Counted from the first letter of the stretch, positions 1 through 6,791 are shown. The stretch is DNA of 11,905 bases from Lachnospiraceae bacterium (GCA_014804185.1 JAAVAG010000084.1:1-11905), one strand, 5' to 3'. Numbers and translations are program-made. Notes: generated by a model from the letters alone, not told the origin.

Positions 1-1
1 A

Positions 2-688
2 GAAGAACTGAAGGCGGCACAGATACCGGAATATATCTATATTGACGGAAATAGTTACCGGGTGGAAGGATTGGACCGGCTTGCGAAATATGCGGATCCT
101 TCCCGGAAGGACACGGACACTTACGGGGAAACGGCAGGCAGGGTCGCGGTGGCAAATTATTCAAAGGTTTTCCAGCCGGGCAGCCGGATCCACGCGTCCC
201 TGGACGGGAGCGCAGGAGATTTTCTTCTGAAAGTGGAGGATAAAGACCTTGTCCGCCAGACGCTTGATCAGGCTTATGAGGCGGTTTACGGCCAGGATTT
301 GCCGGAAGATGCGGCATGTTTCTCGCTGGAACTGACAGATATCGAGAGCGGCGTTTCTATTACGAGACTGGGAAATAATCTTCTGACCGTGACGCTTCCT
401 CTGCCCGTAAACGGAGAAGAGGACGGCATAAGAGTTGTGACAGTGGACCATAACGGACAGCTTGAAAATGTGAGATATACCCTTGGACAGGACGGTATTC
501 TGACATTCCGGGTTTCTCATCTTTCTCCTTTTGCCATTTACAGCGTGGGCGCCGCAGGGGGCAGGCTGGATATCTCGCCCGATACGGGAGAAGCGATACA
601 TCCGAAGTGGTTTTTCGCGGCGGGAATTTTCAGTCTGGCTTTGGCAATACTTTTTTACAGGCCCCGCAGAAAAAAGATTACATTTTAA
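2..688 (+). CDS. C-terminal part of a sortase-anchored-type surface protein (5' end outside window)
   Basis: The reading frame is open from the first bases of the window (228 visible residues), so the start lies upstream; the GTG at 62 is unlikely to be the real start. The visible part is a soluble, beta-rich-looking region. It ends in a segment of the kind often seen just before the wall anchor of Firmicutes surface proteins: VTLPLP, then VVTVDHNGQLE, then HLSPFAIYSVG. The C-terminus has the three-part layout of a sorting signal: SPDTG (visible residues 192-196, nt 575-589), a hydrophobic helix (about 203-219) and a basic tail RPRRKK. SPxTG-type motifs are known substrates of class B-like sortases in Clostridia, so wall anchoring is inferred; plain membrane anchoring is the alternative. 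The function of the missing N-terminal part cannot be judged. An intrinsic terminator follows the stop. Confidence 0.75.
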   Translation, partial: EELKAAQIPEYIYIDGNSYRVEGLDRLAKYADPSRKDTDTYGETAGRVAVANYSKVFQPGSRIHASLDGSAGDFLLKVEDKDLVRQTLDQAYEAVYGQDLPEDAACFSLELTDIESGVSITRLGNNLLTVTLPLPVNGEEDGIRVVTVDHNGQLENVRYTLGQDGILTFRVSHLSPFAIYSVGAAGGRLDISPDTGEAIHPKWFFAAGIFSLALAILFYRPRRKKITF

Positions 689-692
689 GGCG

Positions 693-730
693 CCCCGGCA
701 TATGATAAGGAAAAAAGCCGGGGGCTTTTT
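693..730 (+). terminator. Intrinsic terminator after the surface-protein gene
   Basis: Two overlapping hairpins are possible. One is AAAAAGCC (712-719) with GGCTTTTT (723-730) around a GGG loop. The other is a GC-rich 7-bp stem, CCCCGGC (693-699) with GCCGGGG (717-723), followed two bases later by C and the T-run 726-730. Both end in TTTTT and fit rho-independent termination. The A-run on the 5' side could also let the first one work on the opposite strand. The next gene's ATG starts at the base after the T-run. Confidence 0.75.
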
Positions 731-1642
731 ATGTTCAGGGTTAGGCGGCAGATCGGCTGCGTCGACGACGGACCACAGTGGCGTCCCGAGAAGATATGCA
801 CGGTGGCGGTGCTGGATACGGGTGTGGCCGGGCATCCCGATCTGGCAGGGAGAATACTGGATTTCAGAGATTTTGTGAACGGCAAAAGTATGATATATGA
901 CGACAGCGGCCACGGCACCCATGTATGCGGTATCGCCTGCGGGAGCGGAAAGCTGTCTGCGGGTAGATACAGAGGCATTTCTCCTCTATCCAATCTGATT
1001 GTCGGGAAAGTGCTGGACCGGGAAGGGAACGGCACTGTGGAGGCGATGATAGAGGGGATCAAATGGGTGCTGGATACGCGCGAGAAATATGGGGTGCGCA
1101 TTTTAAATATTTCCATCGGAACGGGCCAGCTGGATGACAAGGACCGGGAGGCAGCGTTGGTGGGATGGCTGGAGACGGCATGGGATGCGGGACTGCTGGT
1201 TGTCTGCGCCGCCGGAAACGGAGGGCCGCAGTGGAATACAATATCATCACTGGGGGCGAGCGCCAGGCTGATCACGGTAGGGTGCCATGACGGGGAGTAT
1301 TACAGGAATATGCCGAACCGGTGCGAGACATATTCCGGCAGGGGATCCATGCTCAGCAGTGTGCGCAAGCCGGATGTGGTAGCGCCGGGCACGGAGATTA
1401 TCTCCTGTGATGCCAGATGCAGAATGGGAAGAAGGGGGCATGTGCACGCTTACACAAGCAAGAGCGGTACATCCATGGCGACTCCCATCGTATCCGGCGC
1501 TTTGGCGCTACTGCTTCAGCAGGATCCGAAGTGCCGGAACGAGCTGGCCAAGAAAAAACTGCTTTACAGCGCAACGGATATGGGAGAGGCGTGGTATAAG
1601 CAGGGATACGGAATGCTCAATGTAAAAAAATTGCTGGGATGA
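731..1642 (+). CDS. S8 family (subtilisin-like) serine peptidase
   Basis: This 303-residue subtilase domain protein has all catalytic parts visible: Asp29 in VAVLDTGV, His61 in SGHGTHVCGI, the oxyanion-hole Asn163 in AAGNGGP, and Ser248 in SGTSMATPIVSG. There is no signal peptide, propeptide or membrane segment, and the domain begins about 25 residues after the start. A cytoplasmic, intracellular-subtilisin-like peptidase is therefore the simplest reading; substrates are unknown. ATG 731 is the only plausible start: the frame is closed by the upstream gene's stop at 686, and the next in-frame candidate is a GTG four codons before Asp29. No good Shine-Dalgarno is present; only GGGGG (720-724), inside the terminator hairpin, lies at usable distance. 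No promoter was found in the 42-base gap. The gene may depend on read-through or on a promoter within the preceding gene. Confidence 0.92.
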   Translation: MFRVRRQIGCVDDGPQWRPEKICTVAVLDTGVAGHPDLAGRILDFRDFVNGKSMIYDDSGHGTHVCGIACGSGKLSAGRYRGISPLSNLIVGKVLDREGNGTVEAMIEGIKWVLDTREKYGVRILNISIGTGQLDDKDREAALVGWLETAWDAGLLVVCAAGNGGPQWNTISSLGASARLITVGCHDGEYYRNMPNRCETYSGRGSMLSSVRKPDVVAPGTEIISCDARCRMGRRGHVHAYTSKSGTSMATPIVSGALALLLQQDPKCRNELAKKKLLYSATDMGEAWYKQGYGMLNVKKLLG

Positions 1643-1666
1643 TGTCCAAATAGGTCATTTTGAGTA

Positions 1667-1695
1667 TTGACACCTCTCGTATAATTGCATACAAT
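1667..1695 (+). promoter_or_regulatory. Strong sigma-A type promoter for the citrate synthase operon
   Basis: The -35 TTGACA (1667-1672) is a perfect consensus. The spacer is exactly 17 bases and the -10 is TACAAT (1690-1695). Transcription would begin near 1702, giving a short leader of about 40 bases before ATG 1743. A TATAAT-like string also occurs at 1680-1685, but it is only 7 bases from the -35 and cannot pair with it as a promoter. Confidence 0.85.
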
Positions 1696-1703
1696 GATAC
1701 GAG
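1676..1703. promoter_or_regulatory. 28-bp palindromic operator candidate over the -10 region
   Basis: Outer arms CTCGTAT (1676-1682) and ATACGAG (1697-1703) are exact reverse complements. Inner arms ATTG (1684-1687) and CAAT (1692-1695) are too, centred between 1689 and 1690. Only the pair 1683/1696 breaks the symmetry outside the central CATA. The site covers the spacer end, the -10 and the likely transcription start, which is the position of a repressor operator. The GntR/FCD protein encoded two genes downstream (3178-3867) is the natural candidate ligand; that assignment is inference. Confidence 0.7.
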
Positions 1704-1742
1704 ACCGCGGATGAGAGAAAGGCGGCGGAGCGGAGGATCAGT

Positions 1743-3149
1743 ATGGATAACAGTACATTTCAAAACCGTCCTGTCAGCATGAACGGCAGAAACAATCTGT
1801 TGGAGATCGAGGAGCATATGTATATTCTGGATGACGTGGAGAAACCCAATGTCTTTCGGAATATGTTTCCTTATTCGGAGATTCCGAAGATTCCGTTTAA
1901 TGACAGAATCGTTCCCCACAATATGCCCAGGGACATATGGATCACGGACACTACATTCCGCGACGGACAGCAGTCCAGAGCGCCGTATACGACGGAGCAG
2001 ATCGTGACGATTTACGATTATCTGCACAGGCTGGGGGGACCCAACGGTATGATCCGCGCGTCGGAGTTTTTCCTGTACAGCAAGAAAGACCGGGATGCCG
2101 TCTACAAATGTATGGAACGGGGGTATGCGTTTCCGGAGGTCACCAGCTGGATCCGGGCGAGCAGGGATGACTTTAAGCTGGTAAAAGAGATCGGCATGAA
2201 AGAGACGGGCATCCTGGTCAGTTGTTCGGATTATCACATTTTTCTCAAACTGAAAATGACCAGAAGACAGGCTATGGAGCATTATCTTCGAATCGTGCGC
2301 GACTGTCTGGAAGAGGGCATCAGTCCCAGGTGTCACCTGGAGGATATTACCAGGGCGGACATTTACGGTTATGTGATTCCGTTTTGTATGGAACTGATGA
2401 AACTGATGGAGCAGTACCGGATTCCCGTAAAGGTGCGCGCGTGCGATACGATGGGATACGGGGTGAACTTTAACGGCGCCGTCATACCCAGAAGTGTGCA
2501 GGGAATTATCTATGCCATTCATACGCACGCGGGGGTGCCGCACAGTCTGATCGAATGGCATGGACATAATGATTTTTATAAGGCCGTGACCAATTCCACT
2601 ACCGCATGGCTGTACGGCAGTTCTGCCGTCAATGCGTCATTGTTCGGTATCGGAGAGCGGACCGGCAATACGCCTCTGGAGGCTATGGTCTTTGAATACG
2701 CGCAGCTCCGCGGAGATCTGAACGGCATGGATACCACCGTGATCACGGAACTGGCGGAGTACTATGAAAAAGAGATCGGGTATCAGATTCCCGAGAGGAC
2801 GCCCTTTGTGGGAAAGAATTTTAATGTGACAAGAGCCGGTATCCACGCGGACGGACTTTTAAAGAACGAAGAGATCTACAACATATTTGACACGGAAAAG
2901 TTTCTGAACAGACCGGTGCTGTGCGCGGTGAGCAACACCTCGGGACTTGCCGGTATCGCCCACTGGATCAATACCTATTATCGTCTGGACGGTGAGAGAC
3001 AGGTGGACAAGTCCTGTGAACTGGTACAGGCCGTGAAAGAATGGGTGGATGCGGAATACGCCGACGGACGCGTGACAGTCATGACTGACGGAGAACTGGT
3101 AAAGGTCATTGAGGGGATATGCGGAACGCTGAATCTTGTGTTAAAATAG
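1743..3149 (+). CDS. Probable Re-citrate synthase (DRE-TIM metallolyase, isopropylmalate/homocitrate synthase-like)
   Basis: The 468-residue protein belongs to the HMGL-like/DRE-TIM family. Visible motifs are the DRE-type strand ITDTTFRDGQQS (Arg73, Asp74, Gln77), LEDITRAD, the metal-binding HGHND (His273, His275), and GIGERTGN (304-309). Such proteins condense acetyl-CoA with a 2-oxo acid. The family includes 2-isopropylmalate, homocitrate and citramalate synthases, and Re-citrate synthase of Clostridium kluyveri type, which uses oxaloacetate. The long N-terminal extension (about 65 residues before the barrel), the lack of a LeuA-type C-terminal regulatory domain, and above all the linkage to isocitrate dehydrogenase favour Re-citrate synthase over LeuA. 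No leu or lysine genes are present. The start at 1743 is supported by GGAGG (1732-1736) six bases upstream. It is first gene of the operon controlled by the promoter and palindrome just upstream. Homocitrate or isopropylmalate synthase remains possible. Confidence 0.8.
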   Translation: MDNSTFQNRPVSMNGRNNLLEIEEHMYILDDVEKPNVFRNMFPYSEIPKIPFNDRIVPHNMPRDIWITDTTFRDGQQSRAPYTTEQIVTIYDYLHRLGGPNGMIRASEFFLYSKKDRDAVYKCMERGYAFPEVTSWIRASRDDFKLVKEIGMKETGILVSCSDYHIFLKLKMTRRQAMEHYLRIVRDCLEEGISPRCHLEDITRADIYGYVIPFCMELMKLMEQYRIPVKVRACDTMGYGVNFNGAVIPRSVQGIIYAIHTHAGVPHSLIEWHGHNDFYKAVTNSTTAWLYGSSAVNASLFGIGERTGNTPLEAMVFEYAQLRGDLNGMDTTVITELAEYYEKEIGYQIPERTPFVGKNFNVTRAGIHADGLLKNEEIYNIFDTEKFLNRPVLCAVSNTSGLAGIAHWINTYYRLDGERQVDKSCELVQAVKEWVDAEYADGRVTVMTDGELVKVIEGICGTLNLVLK

Positions 3150-3177
3150 AGAGAATAAAGAAAGGTATGGTATAGAA

Positions 3178-3867
3178 GTGGGCAGCTATGATGTAAAGCA
3201 GGAGGTGACGGACAAGTACTCCCTGAGGGGGCGCGTGTTCCACCGTCTGCGCGATGACATTCTCAGTGGTAAATACGGAGAACATGAGGAACTCAGGGAG
3301 GTCGCCATCGGGGAGGAGATGGGAGTCAGCAGGACGCCGGTTCGGGAGGCGTTCCGGCAGTTGGAACTGGAGGGGCTGATTCAGATCATTCCCAATAAGG
3401 GAGCTTATGTGACCGGTATCACGGAGAAGGATGTGAAAGATATTTATATGATCCGCTCCCTGCTGGAGGGGCTGTGCGCCAGGTGGGCCACAGGACATAT
3501 CACCCGGGAACAGATGGAAGAGATGGAGGAAAATGTATATCTGGCCAGATTCCATGCCCAGAAAGGCCATCTGGAGCAGCTGGCGGAACTGGACAACCGT
3601 TTCCATGACATTATGTACGAGGCCTGCGACAGCAAGATTCTGGAACATCAGCTGAAAGATTTTCATGAGTATGTGCTCCGGGTGCGCAGGAAGACGCTGG
3701 CATCCGCGGAGCGGAGCGCCGCTTCCAATAAGGAACATGAGATGATTATGGAGGCAATCAAGGAAAAAAACGCCGATCTGGCGGAGAAGCTGGCAAACCA
3801 GCATGTATTGAGCGCTTATGAGAATGTGGTGAAAAACGGACTTCGGGAGGCATATCACGAAGAGTAA
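3178..3867 (+). CDS. GntR family transcriptional regulator, FCD subfamily
   Basis: The 229-residue protein has an N-terminal GntR winged helix (about residues 14-80; recognition-helix region MGVSRTPVREAFRQLELEGLI, wing IPNKGAYV). A C-terminal all-helical FCD domain (about 85-220) follows. The FCD metal/ligand residues appear intact: Asp139 and His143 in LDNRFHDIMYEA, His187 in NKEHEMIMEAI, and His209 in NQHVLSA. FCD regulators commonly bind a small carboxylate through a divalent metal; citrate, isocitrate or 2-oxoglutarate would suit this setting but are only inferred. The start is GTG 3178, with AAAGG at 3161-3165 and a rather long 12-base gap. Nearby out-of-frame ATGs are excluded by stops. 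It lies 28 bases after the citrate synthase gene and 22 before icd, so it is probably cotranscribed and may autoregulate through the palindrome at 1676-1703. Confidence 0.93.
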   Translation: MGSYDVKQEVTDKYSLRGRVFHRLRDDILSGKYGEHEELREVAIGEEMGVSRTPVREAFRQLELEGLIQIIPNKGAYVTGITEKDVKDIYMIRSLLEGLCARWATGHITREQMEEMEENVYLARFHAQKGHLEQLAELDNRFHDIMYEACDSKILEHQLKDFHEYVLRVRRKTLASAERSAASNKEHEMIMEAIKEKNADLAEKLANQHVLSAYENVVKNGLREAYHEE

Positions 3868-3889
3868 AGGGTGAGACAGGGAGGCAGAT

Positions 3890-5098
3890 ATGGATAAGAT
3901 TAAGATGACGACCCCGCTGGTGGAGATGGATGGGGATGAGATGACCAGGATTCTGTGGAAGATGATCAAGGAGGAACTCATACTTCCCTATGTGGATCTC
4001 AAGACGGAGTATTACGATCTGGGACTGGAGCACAGAAATGAAACGGATGATCAGGTGACGGTGGATTCCGCCAATGCCACGCTGAAATACGGGGTGGCGG
4101 TAAAGTGTGCCACGATCACTCCCAATGCGGCCAGAATGACGGAATATCATCTGAAAGAGATGTGGAAAAGTCCCAACGGTACGATACGGGCTATTCTGGA
4201 CGGCACGGTTTTTCGCGCTCCAATTCTGGTAAAGGGCATTGTGCCCTATGTAAAGAACTGGACCAGGCCCATCACCATCGCCAGACACGCGTATGGGGAT
4301 GTCTATAAGAATACAGAGATCAAAGTACCGGGGGCGGGCCGGGCGGAACTGGTGTTTACGGCGCAGGACGGTACACAGGTGCGGGAACTGATCCATGAGT
4401 TTGACGGAGCCGGGATTCTGCAGGGGATACACAACACGGAGAAATCCATCCTCAGTTTTGCCAGAGCCTGTTTTGCCTACGCGGCCGATACCAGGCAGGA
4501 TCTGTGGTTTTCCACAAAGGATACCATTTCCAAAAAGTACGATCATACTTTCAAGGATATTTTCCAGGAAGTATACGACACGGAATACAAAAAAATATTT
4601 GAGGAGCTGGGTATTGAATATTTCTATACATTGATCGACGACGCAGTGGCGCGTGTGATCCGTTCCGAGGGCGGATTTATCTGGGCGTGCAAGAATTACG
4701 ACGGCGATGTGATGTCCGACATGGTGGCGACCGCCTACGGCGATCTCTCCATGATGACTTCCGTACTGGTATCTCCAAACGGTGTATATGAATATGAGGC
4801 TGCCCATGGAACGGTACAGCGCCATTACTATAAGCATCTGAAAGGGGAGGAAACTTCCACCAACTCTATTGCCACCATTTTTGCGTGGACAGGGGCGCTG
4901 AGAAAGCGGGGAGAACTGGACGGAAACCGGGAGCTGGCGGATTTTGCGGACTCTCTGGAGCGCGCATGCATCAGGACGGTGGAGGAGGGCAGGATGACAA
5001 AGAGCCTCTCGCTGATCTCCACATGTGAACATCCGGTGATTTTAAACAGTCTGGATTTTATCAGAGCGATCCGGGAGACTTTCGACGCCATGCGGTAA
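3890..5098 (+). CDS. icd: NADP-dependent isocitrate dehydrogenase, eukaryote-like homodimeric type
   Basis: The 402-residue enzyme oxidatively decarboxylates isocitrate to 2-oxoglutarate. It aligns with human IDH1 without gaps through the first 132 residues as I recall that sequence. Substrate residues Ser94, Asn96, Arg100, Arg109 and Arg132 (in ARHAYGD) sit at the same numbers. Further on are Lys210 (STKDT), Asp250 (LIDDAVA) and metal ligands Asp273 and Asp277 (YDGDVMSD). The cofactor loop AAHGTVQRH (Arg311, His312) and KGEETSTNSIA match NADP-specific members. One visible difference is Asp104 in ILDGTVFRAPI, where IDH1 has Gly; this may be a lineage feature. GGGAGG-type Shine-Dalgarno (around 3878-3883) precedes ATG 3890. 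Its position behind citrate synthase and a regulator suggests provision of 2-oxoglutarate, and NADPH, for glutamate synthesis. Aconitase, needed between them, is not in the window. Confidence 0.96.
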   Translation: MDKIKMTTPLVEMDGDEMTRILWKMIKEELILPYVDLKTEYYDLGLEHRNETDDQVTVDSANATLKYGVAVKCATITPNAARMTEYHLKEMWKSPNGTIRAILDGTVFRAPILVKGIVPYVKNWTRPITIARHAYGDVYKNTEIKVPGAGRAELVFTAQDGTQVRELIHEFDGAGILQGIHNTEKSILSFARACFAYAADTRQDLWFSTKDTISKKYDHTFKDIFQEVYDTEYKKIFEELGIEYFYTLIDDAVARVIRSEGGFIWACKNYDGDVMSDMVATAYGDLSMMTSVLVSPNGVYEYEAAHGTVQRHYYKHLKGEETSTNSIATIFAWTGALRKRGELDGNRELADFADSLERACIRTVEEGRMTKSLSLISTCEHPVILNSLDFIRAIRETFDAMR

Positions 5099-5152
5099 AG
5101 GGTGCGCATTGCAGGAAAACTACGCAATGAAATAAAAGGCAGGAAAAAGAGA

Positions 5153-5911
5153 ATGAAGATCGTGACTTTCAATATACGATGTGATTATCAGCAGGACAAA
5201 GCAAACAATTTTTGTTTCCGCAGACCGCTGATTGCAGAGAAACTGCAGCAGGAGAAGCCGGATATGATCTGTTTTCAGGAGGTTCTCCCCCATGTGGCGC
5301 TCTGGCTGAAAGAAGAGCTTACGGACTATTATGTGATCGGCTGCGGCCGCAGTGAGACGCTGGAGGATGAACAGACGGCTATTGCCTACTGGAAAGACAG
5401 ACTGAACCTGATCCAGATGGAGACGTACTGGCTGTCGGAAACGCCTTATACGCCGGCATCCCGCTATCCGGACCAGAGCATCTGTCCCAGGGTGTGCACG
5501 GAGGCTGTCTTTGAGGATCTGGCCACAAAGACCGTCTTTCGGGCAGTCAATACGCATCTGGATCACGAAGGGCCCAAAGCCAGGGAAGAGGGGCTGCGGC
5601 AGATCATGGAGAAAGTGGAGAGCGCAGCGCTTTTCCCAAAGGCGCCGGTTATTTTCACCGGGGACATGAATGCGGAGCCTGACAGTGCGGAGATGGCAGT
5701 CATGGAAAAATACCCCTATGTGGATGTGGCGAGAGAAATGGGAATCACTTATCACGGCTATGGACGGGCGGAGGATCCCTGTCATATAGATTATATTTTC
5801 GTCAGGGGATTTGTATGTGAAAGCGTTGAAAAGTGGACGGAGGAAAAGGACGGCGTGTTCCTCTCCGACCATTACCCGGTGTGCGCCGTGCTGCATCCGT
5901 CGAAAACCTGA
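5153..5911 (+). CDS. Endonuclease/exonuclease/phosphatase family protein
   Basis: This 252-residue protein of the EEP (DNase I-like) fold carries its usual signature residues: Asn7 in TFNIR, the metal ligand Glu43 in ICFQEV, His135 in NTHLDHEG, Asp171 and Asn173 in GDMNAEPDS, Asp213 in CHIDYIFVRG, and the catalytic Asp239-His240 in LSDHYPV. It has no signal peptide or membrane segment, so it should act in the cytoplasm as a Mg-dependent phosphodiesterase or phosphatase. The substrate (DNA, phospholipid or sugar phosphate) cannot be read from the sequence. The start is placed at ATG 5153 because AGGA (5141-5144) lies 8 bases upstream and the conserved MKIVTFNI strand begins there; a GTG at 5102 would only add a basic, non-conserved 17-residue leader. 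No terminator or clear promoter separates it from icd 54 bases upstream, so read-through from the citrate operon is likely. A new promoter follows it. Confidence 0.9.
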   Translation: MKIVTFNIRCDYQQDKANNFCFRRPLIAEKLQQEKPDMICFQEVLPHVALWLKEELTDYYVIGCGRSETLEDEQTAIAYWKDRLNLIQMETYWLSETPYTPASRYPDQSICPRVCTEAVFEDLATKTVFRAVNTHLDHEGPKAREEGLRQIMEKVESAALFPKAPVIFTGDMNAEPDSAEMAVMEKYPYVDVAREMGITYHGYGRAEDPCHIDYIFVRGFVCESVEKWTEEKDGVFLSDHYPVCAVLHPSKT

Positions 5912-5928
5912 TTTTCCTGAAAATATAG

Positions 5929-5957
5929 TTGACAAAATTTTGGTTCATATGTATACT
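5929..5957 (+). promoter_or_regulatory. Promoter of the DUF177-rpmF operon
   Basis: TTGACA (5929-5934), a 17-base spacer and TATACT (5952-5957) form a near-consensus housekeeping promoter, with the start expected near 5964. A small symmetric element, GTATA (5951-5955) and TATAC (5958-5962), sits on the -10; it may be chance in AT-rich sequence. Confidence 0.85.
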
Positions 5958-5990
5958 TATACAAGTGTGAGTTAGAGAGTATATGTATTT

Positions 5991-5994
5991 GGAG
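5991..5994 (+). promoter_or_regulatory. Ribosome binding site deciding the DUF177 start
   Basis: GGAG lies six bases before ATG 6001. The earlier in-frame ATG at 5983 has no comparable site, so the shorter protein is preferred. Confidence 0.65.
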
Positions 5995-6000
5995 CGGAAT

Positions 6001-6528
6001 ATGTTAGTGAACTTAACGGATGTTTTTACATCTTCGGGCAGCGAAATCAGCGTGGACGTTCCTATTGAGATGGGAGTGTTCCGATGCCGGTACGGCGAGT
6101 ATCCGATCCTGGAGAAGTCTCAGGCGCATTTTGTTTTTGAGCGTTGCGGGAAAGAACGGGCAAGGGTGAGCGGAAAGGCGAAAGTCACACTGGAAATGCA
6201 GTGTGATCGTTGTCTGAAACAGGTTCCCCGGGAAATATCTCTTGACTTTGAACGGGAGGTATCGCCTGAGCCGGAAGAGGGCGGCGGGATATCGGAGGAA
6301 GATGATCTCGGGCTGATGGAAGGCTATTCTCTGAATACGGAGGCGCTGATTTACAATGAGATTTTGTTAAACCAGCCGGAGAAAGTGCTTTGCAGGCCGG
6401 ACTGCAGAGGAATCTGCATGATATGCGGCAAAGACTTAAATGACGGGGAGTGCGGCTGCGATACATTTGTCCCGGATCCCCGCATGGCAGCGATACAGGA
6501 TATTTTCAACGCAAATAAGGAGGTGTAA
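6001..6528 (+). CDS. DUF177/YceD family protein
   Basis: This 175-residue protein starts with MLVNLTDVF, the usual short hydrophobic beginning of the family. It contains the mid-protein pair CDRCL (Cys68, Cys71) and a Cys-rich C-terminal stretch: Cys131, Cys135, Cys139, Cys142, Cys151 and Cys153, in the pattern DCRGIC-xx-CG then LNDGECGC. Such clusters are common in Gram-positive DUF177 proteins and suggest a metal site, although zinc has to be inferred. E. coli YceD has been linked to 23S rRNA accumulation, and the gene almost always precedes rpmF, as here. The spacing to rpmF is two bases, and the rpmF ribosome binding site lies inside this gene's last codons, so the two are translationally close. 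A further in-frame ATG at 5983 would give 181 residues but lacks a good ribosome site. Confidence 0.9.
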   Translation: MLVNLTDVFTSSGSEISVDVPIEMGVFRCRYGEYPILEKSQAHFVFERCGKERARVSGKAKVTLEMQCDRCLKQVPREISLDFEREVSPEPEEGGGISEEDDLGLMEGYSLNTEALIYNEILLNQPEKVLCRPDCRGICMICGKDLNDGECGCDTFVPDPRMAAIQDIFNANKEV

Positions 6529-6530
6529 AG

Positions 6531-6713
6531 ATGTCTATTTGTCCTAAGAATAAAAGTTCTAAGAGCAGAAGGGATAAGAGAAGAGCAAACTGGAAGATGA
6601 GTGCTCCTGCTCTGGTAAAATGCAGCAAGTGCGGTGCGCTTATGGCGCCTCACAGAGTGTGCAGGGCTTGTGGTTCTTACAACAAGAAAGAGATCATAAG
6701 TGTTGCTGAATGA
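6531..6713 (+). CDS. rpmF: 50S ribosomal protein L32 (zinc-ribbon form)
   Basis: This 60-residue L32 has the core KSRRDKRRANWKM and a complete zinc ribbon: Cys31-x-x-Cys34 and Cys44-x-x-Cys47. It is therefore the Cys-containing form rather than the zinc-free paralogue some bacteria keep for zinc shortage. It is part of the large ribosomal subunit. The N-terminus MSICPKNK differs from the common MAVPKRK start and is typical of Lachnospiraceae as I recall. A near-perfect Shine-Dalgarno AAGGAGGTG (6517-6525) lies five bases before the ATG, consistent with high expression. It is last gene of the DUF177-rpmF unit; a strong terminator follows ten bases after the stop. Confidence 0.98.
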   Translation: MSICPKNKSSKSRRDKRRANWKMSAPALVKCSKCGALMAPHRVCRACGSYNKKEIISVAE

Positions 6714-6722
6714 GTTTCAGAC

Positions 6723-6754
6723 AAGGCTTTCCGAATAAGCGGAAAGCCTTTTTT
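6723..6754 (+). terminator. Strong intrinsic terminator after rpmF
   Basis: AAGGCTTTCCG (6723-6733) pairs perfectly with CGGAAAGCCTT (6740-6750) around the six-base loop AATAAG, and six T residues (6749-6754) follow the GC core. It separates rpmF from the TraX gene and from plsX, which are joined to rpmF in one unit in many other bacteria. Confidence 0.93.
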
Positions 6755-6791
6755 CTGATATGTTCCGAAAAGAGGAGGCAGGACGGAGCGG

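Noticed and set aside
1680..1685. TATAAT-like string as the -10 of the citrate synthase promoter
   Set aside because: It is only 7 bases from TTGACA; the TACAAT at 17-base spacing fits far better. The string is part of the palindrome's left arm.
1617..2567. A 316-codon minus-strand open frame opposite the citrate synthase gene
   Set aside because: It is a shadow of the conserved DRE-TIM protein and crosses its promoter; no motif or ribosome site was seen.
3758..5032. A 424-codon minus-strand open frame opposite icd
   Set aside because: It lies opposite icd, whose active-site residues are all intact, and its own translation shows no family motifs.
5107..5129. Inverted repeat CATTGC/GCAATG between icd and the EEP gene, as a terminator
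   Set aside because: The stem has only six pairs, the loop is 11 bases and no T-run follows.
5911..5924. ATTTTC-CT-GAAAAT palindrome after the EEP gene, as a terminator
   Set aside because: The loop is too small, the stem is AT-only at its outer end, and there is no T-run after it.
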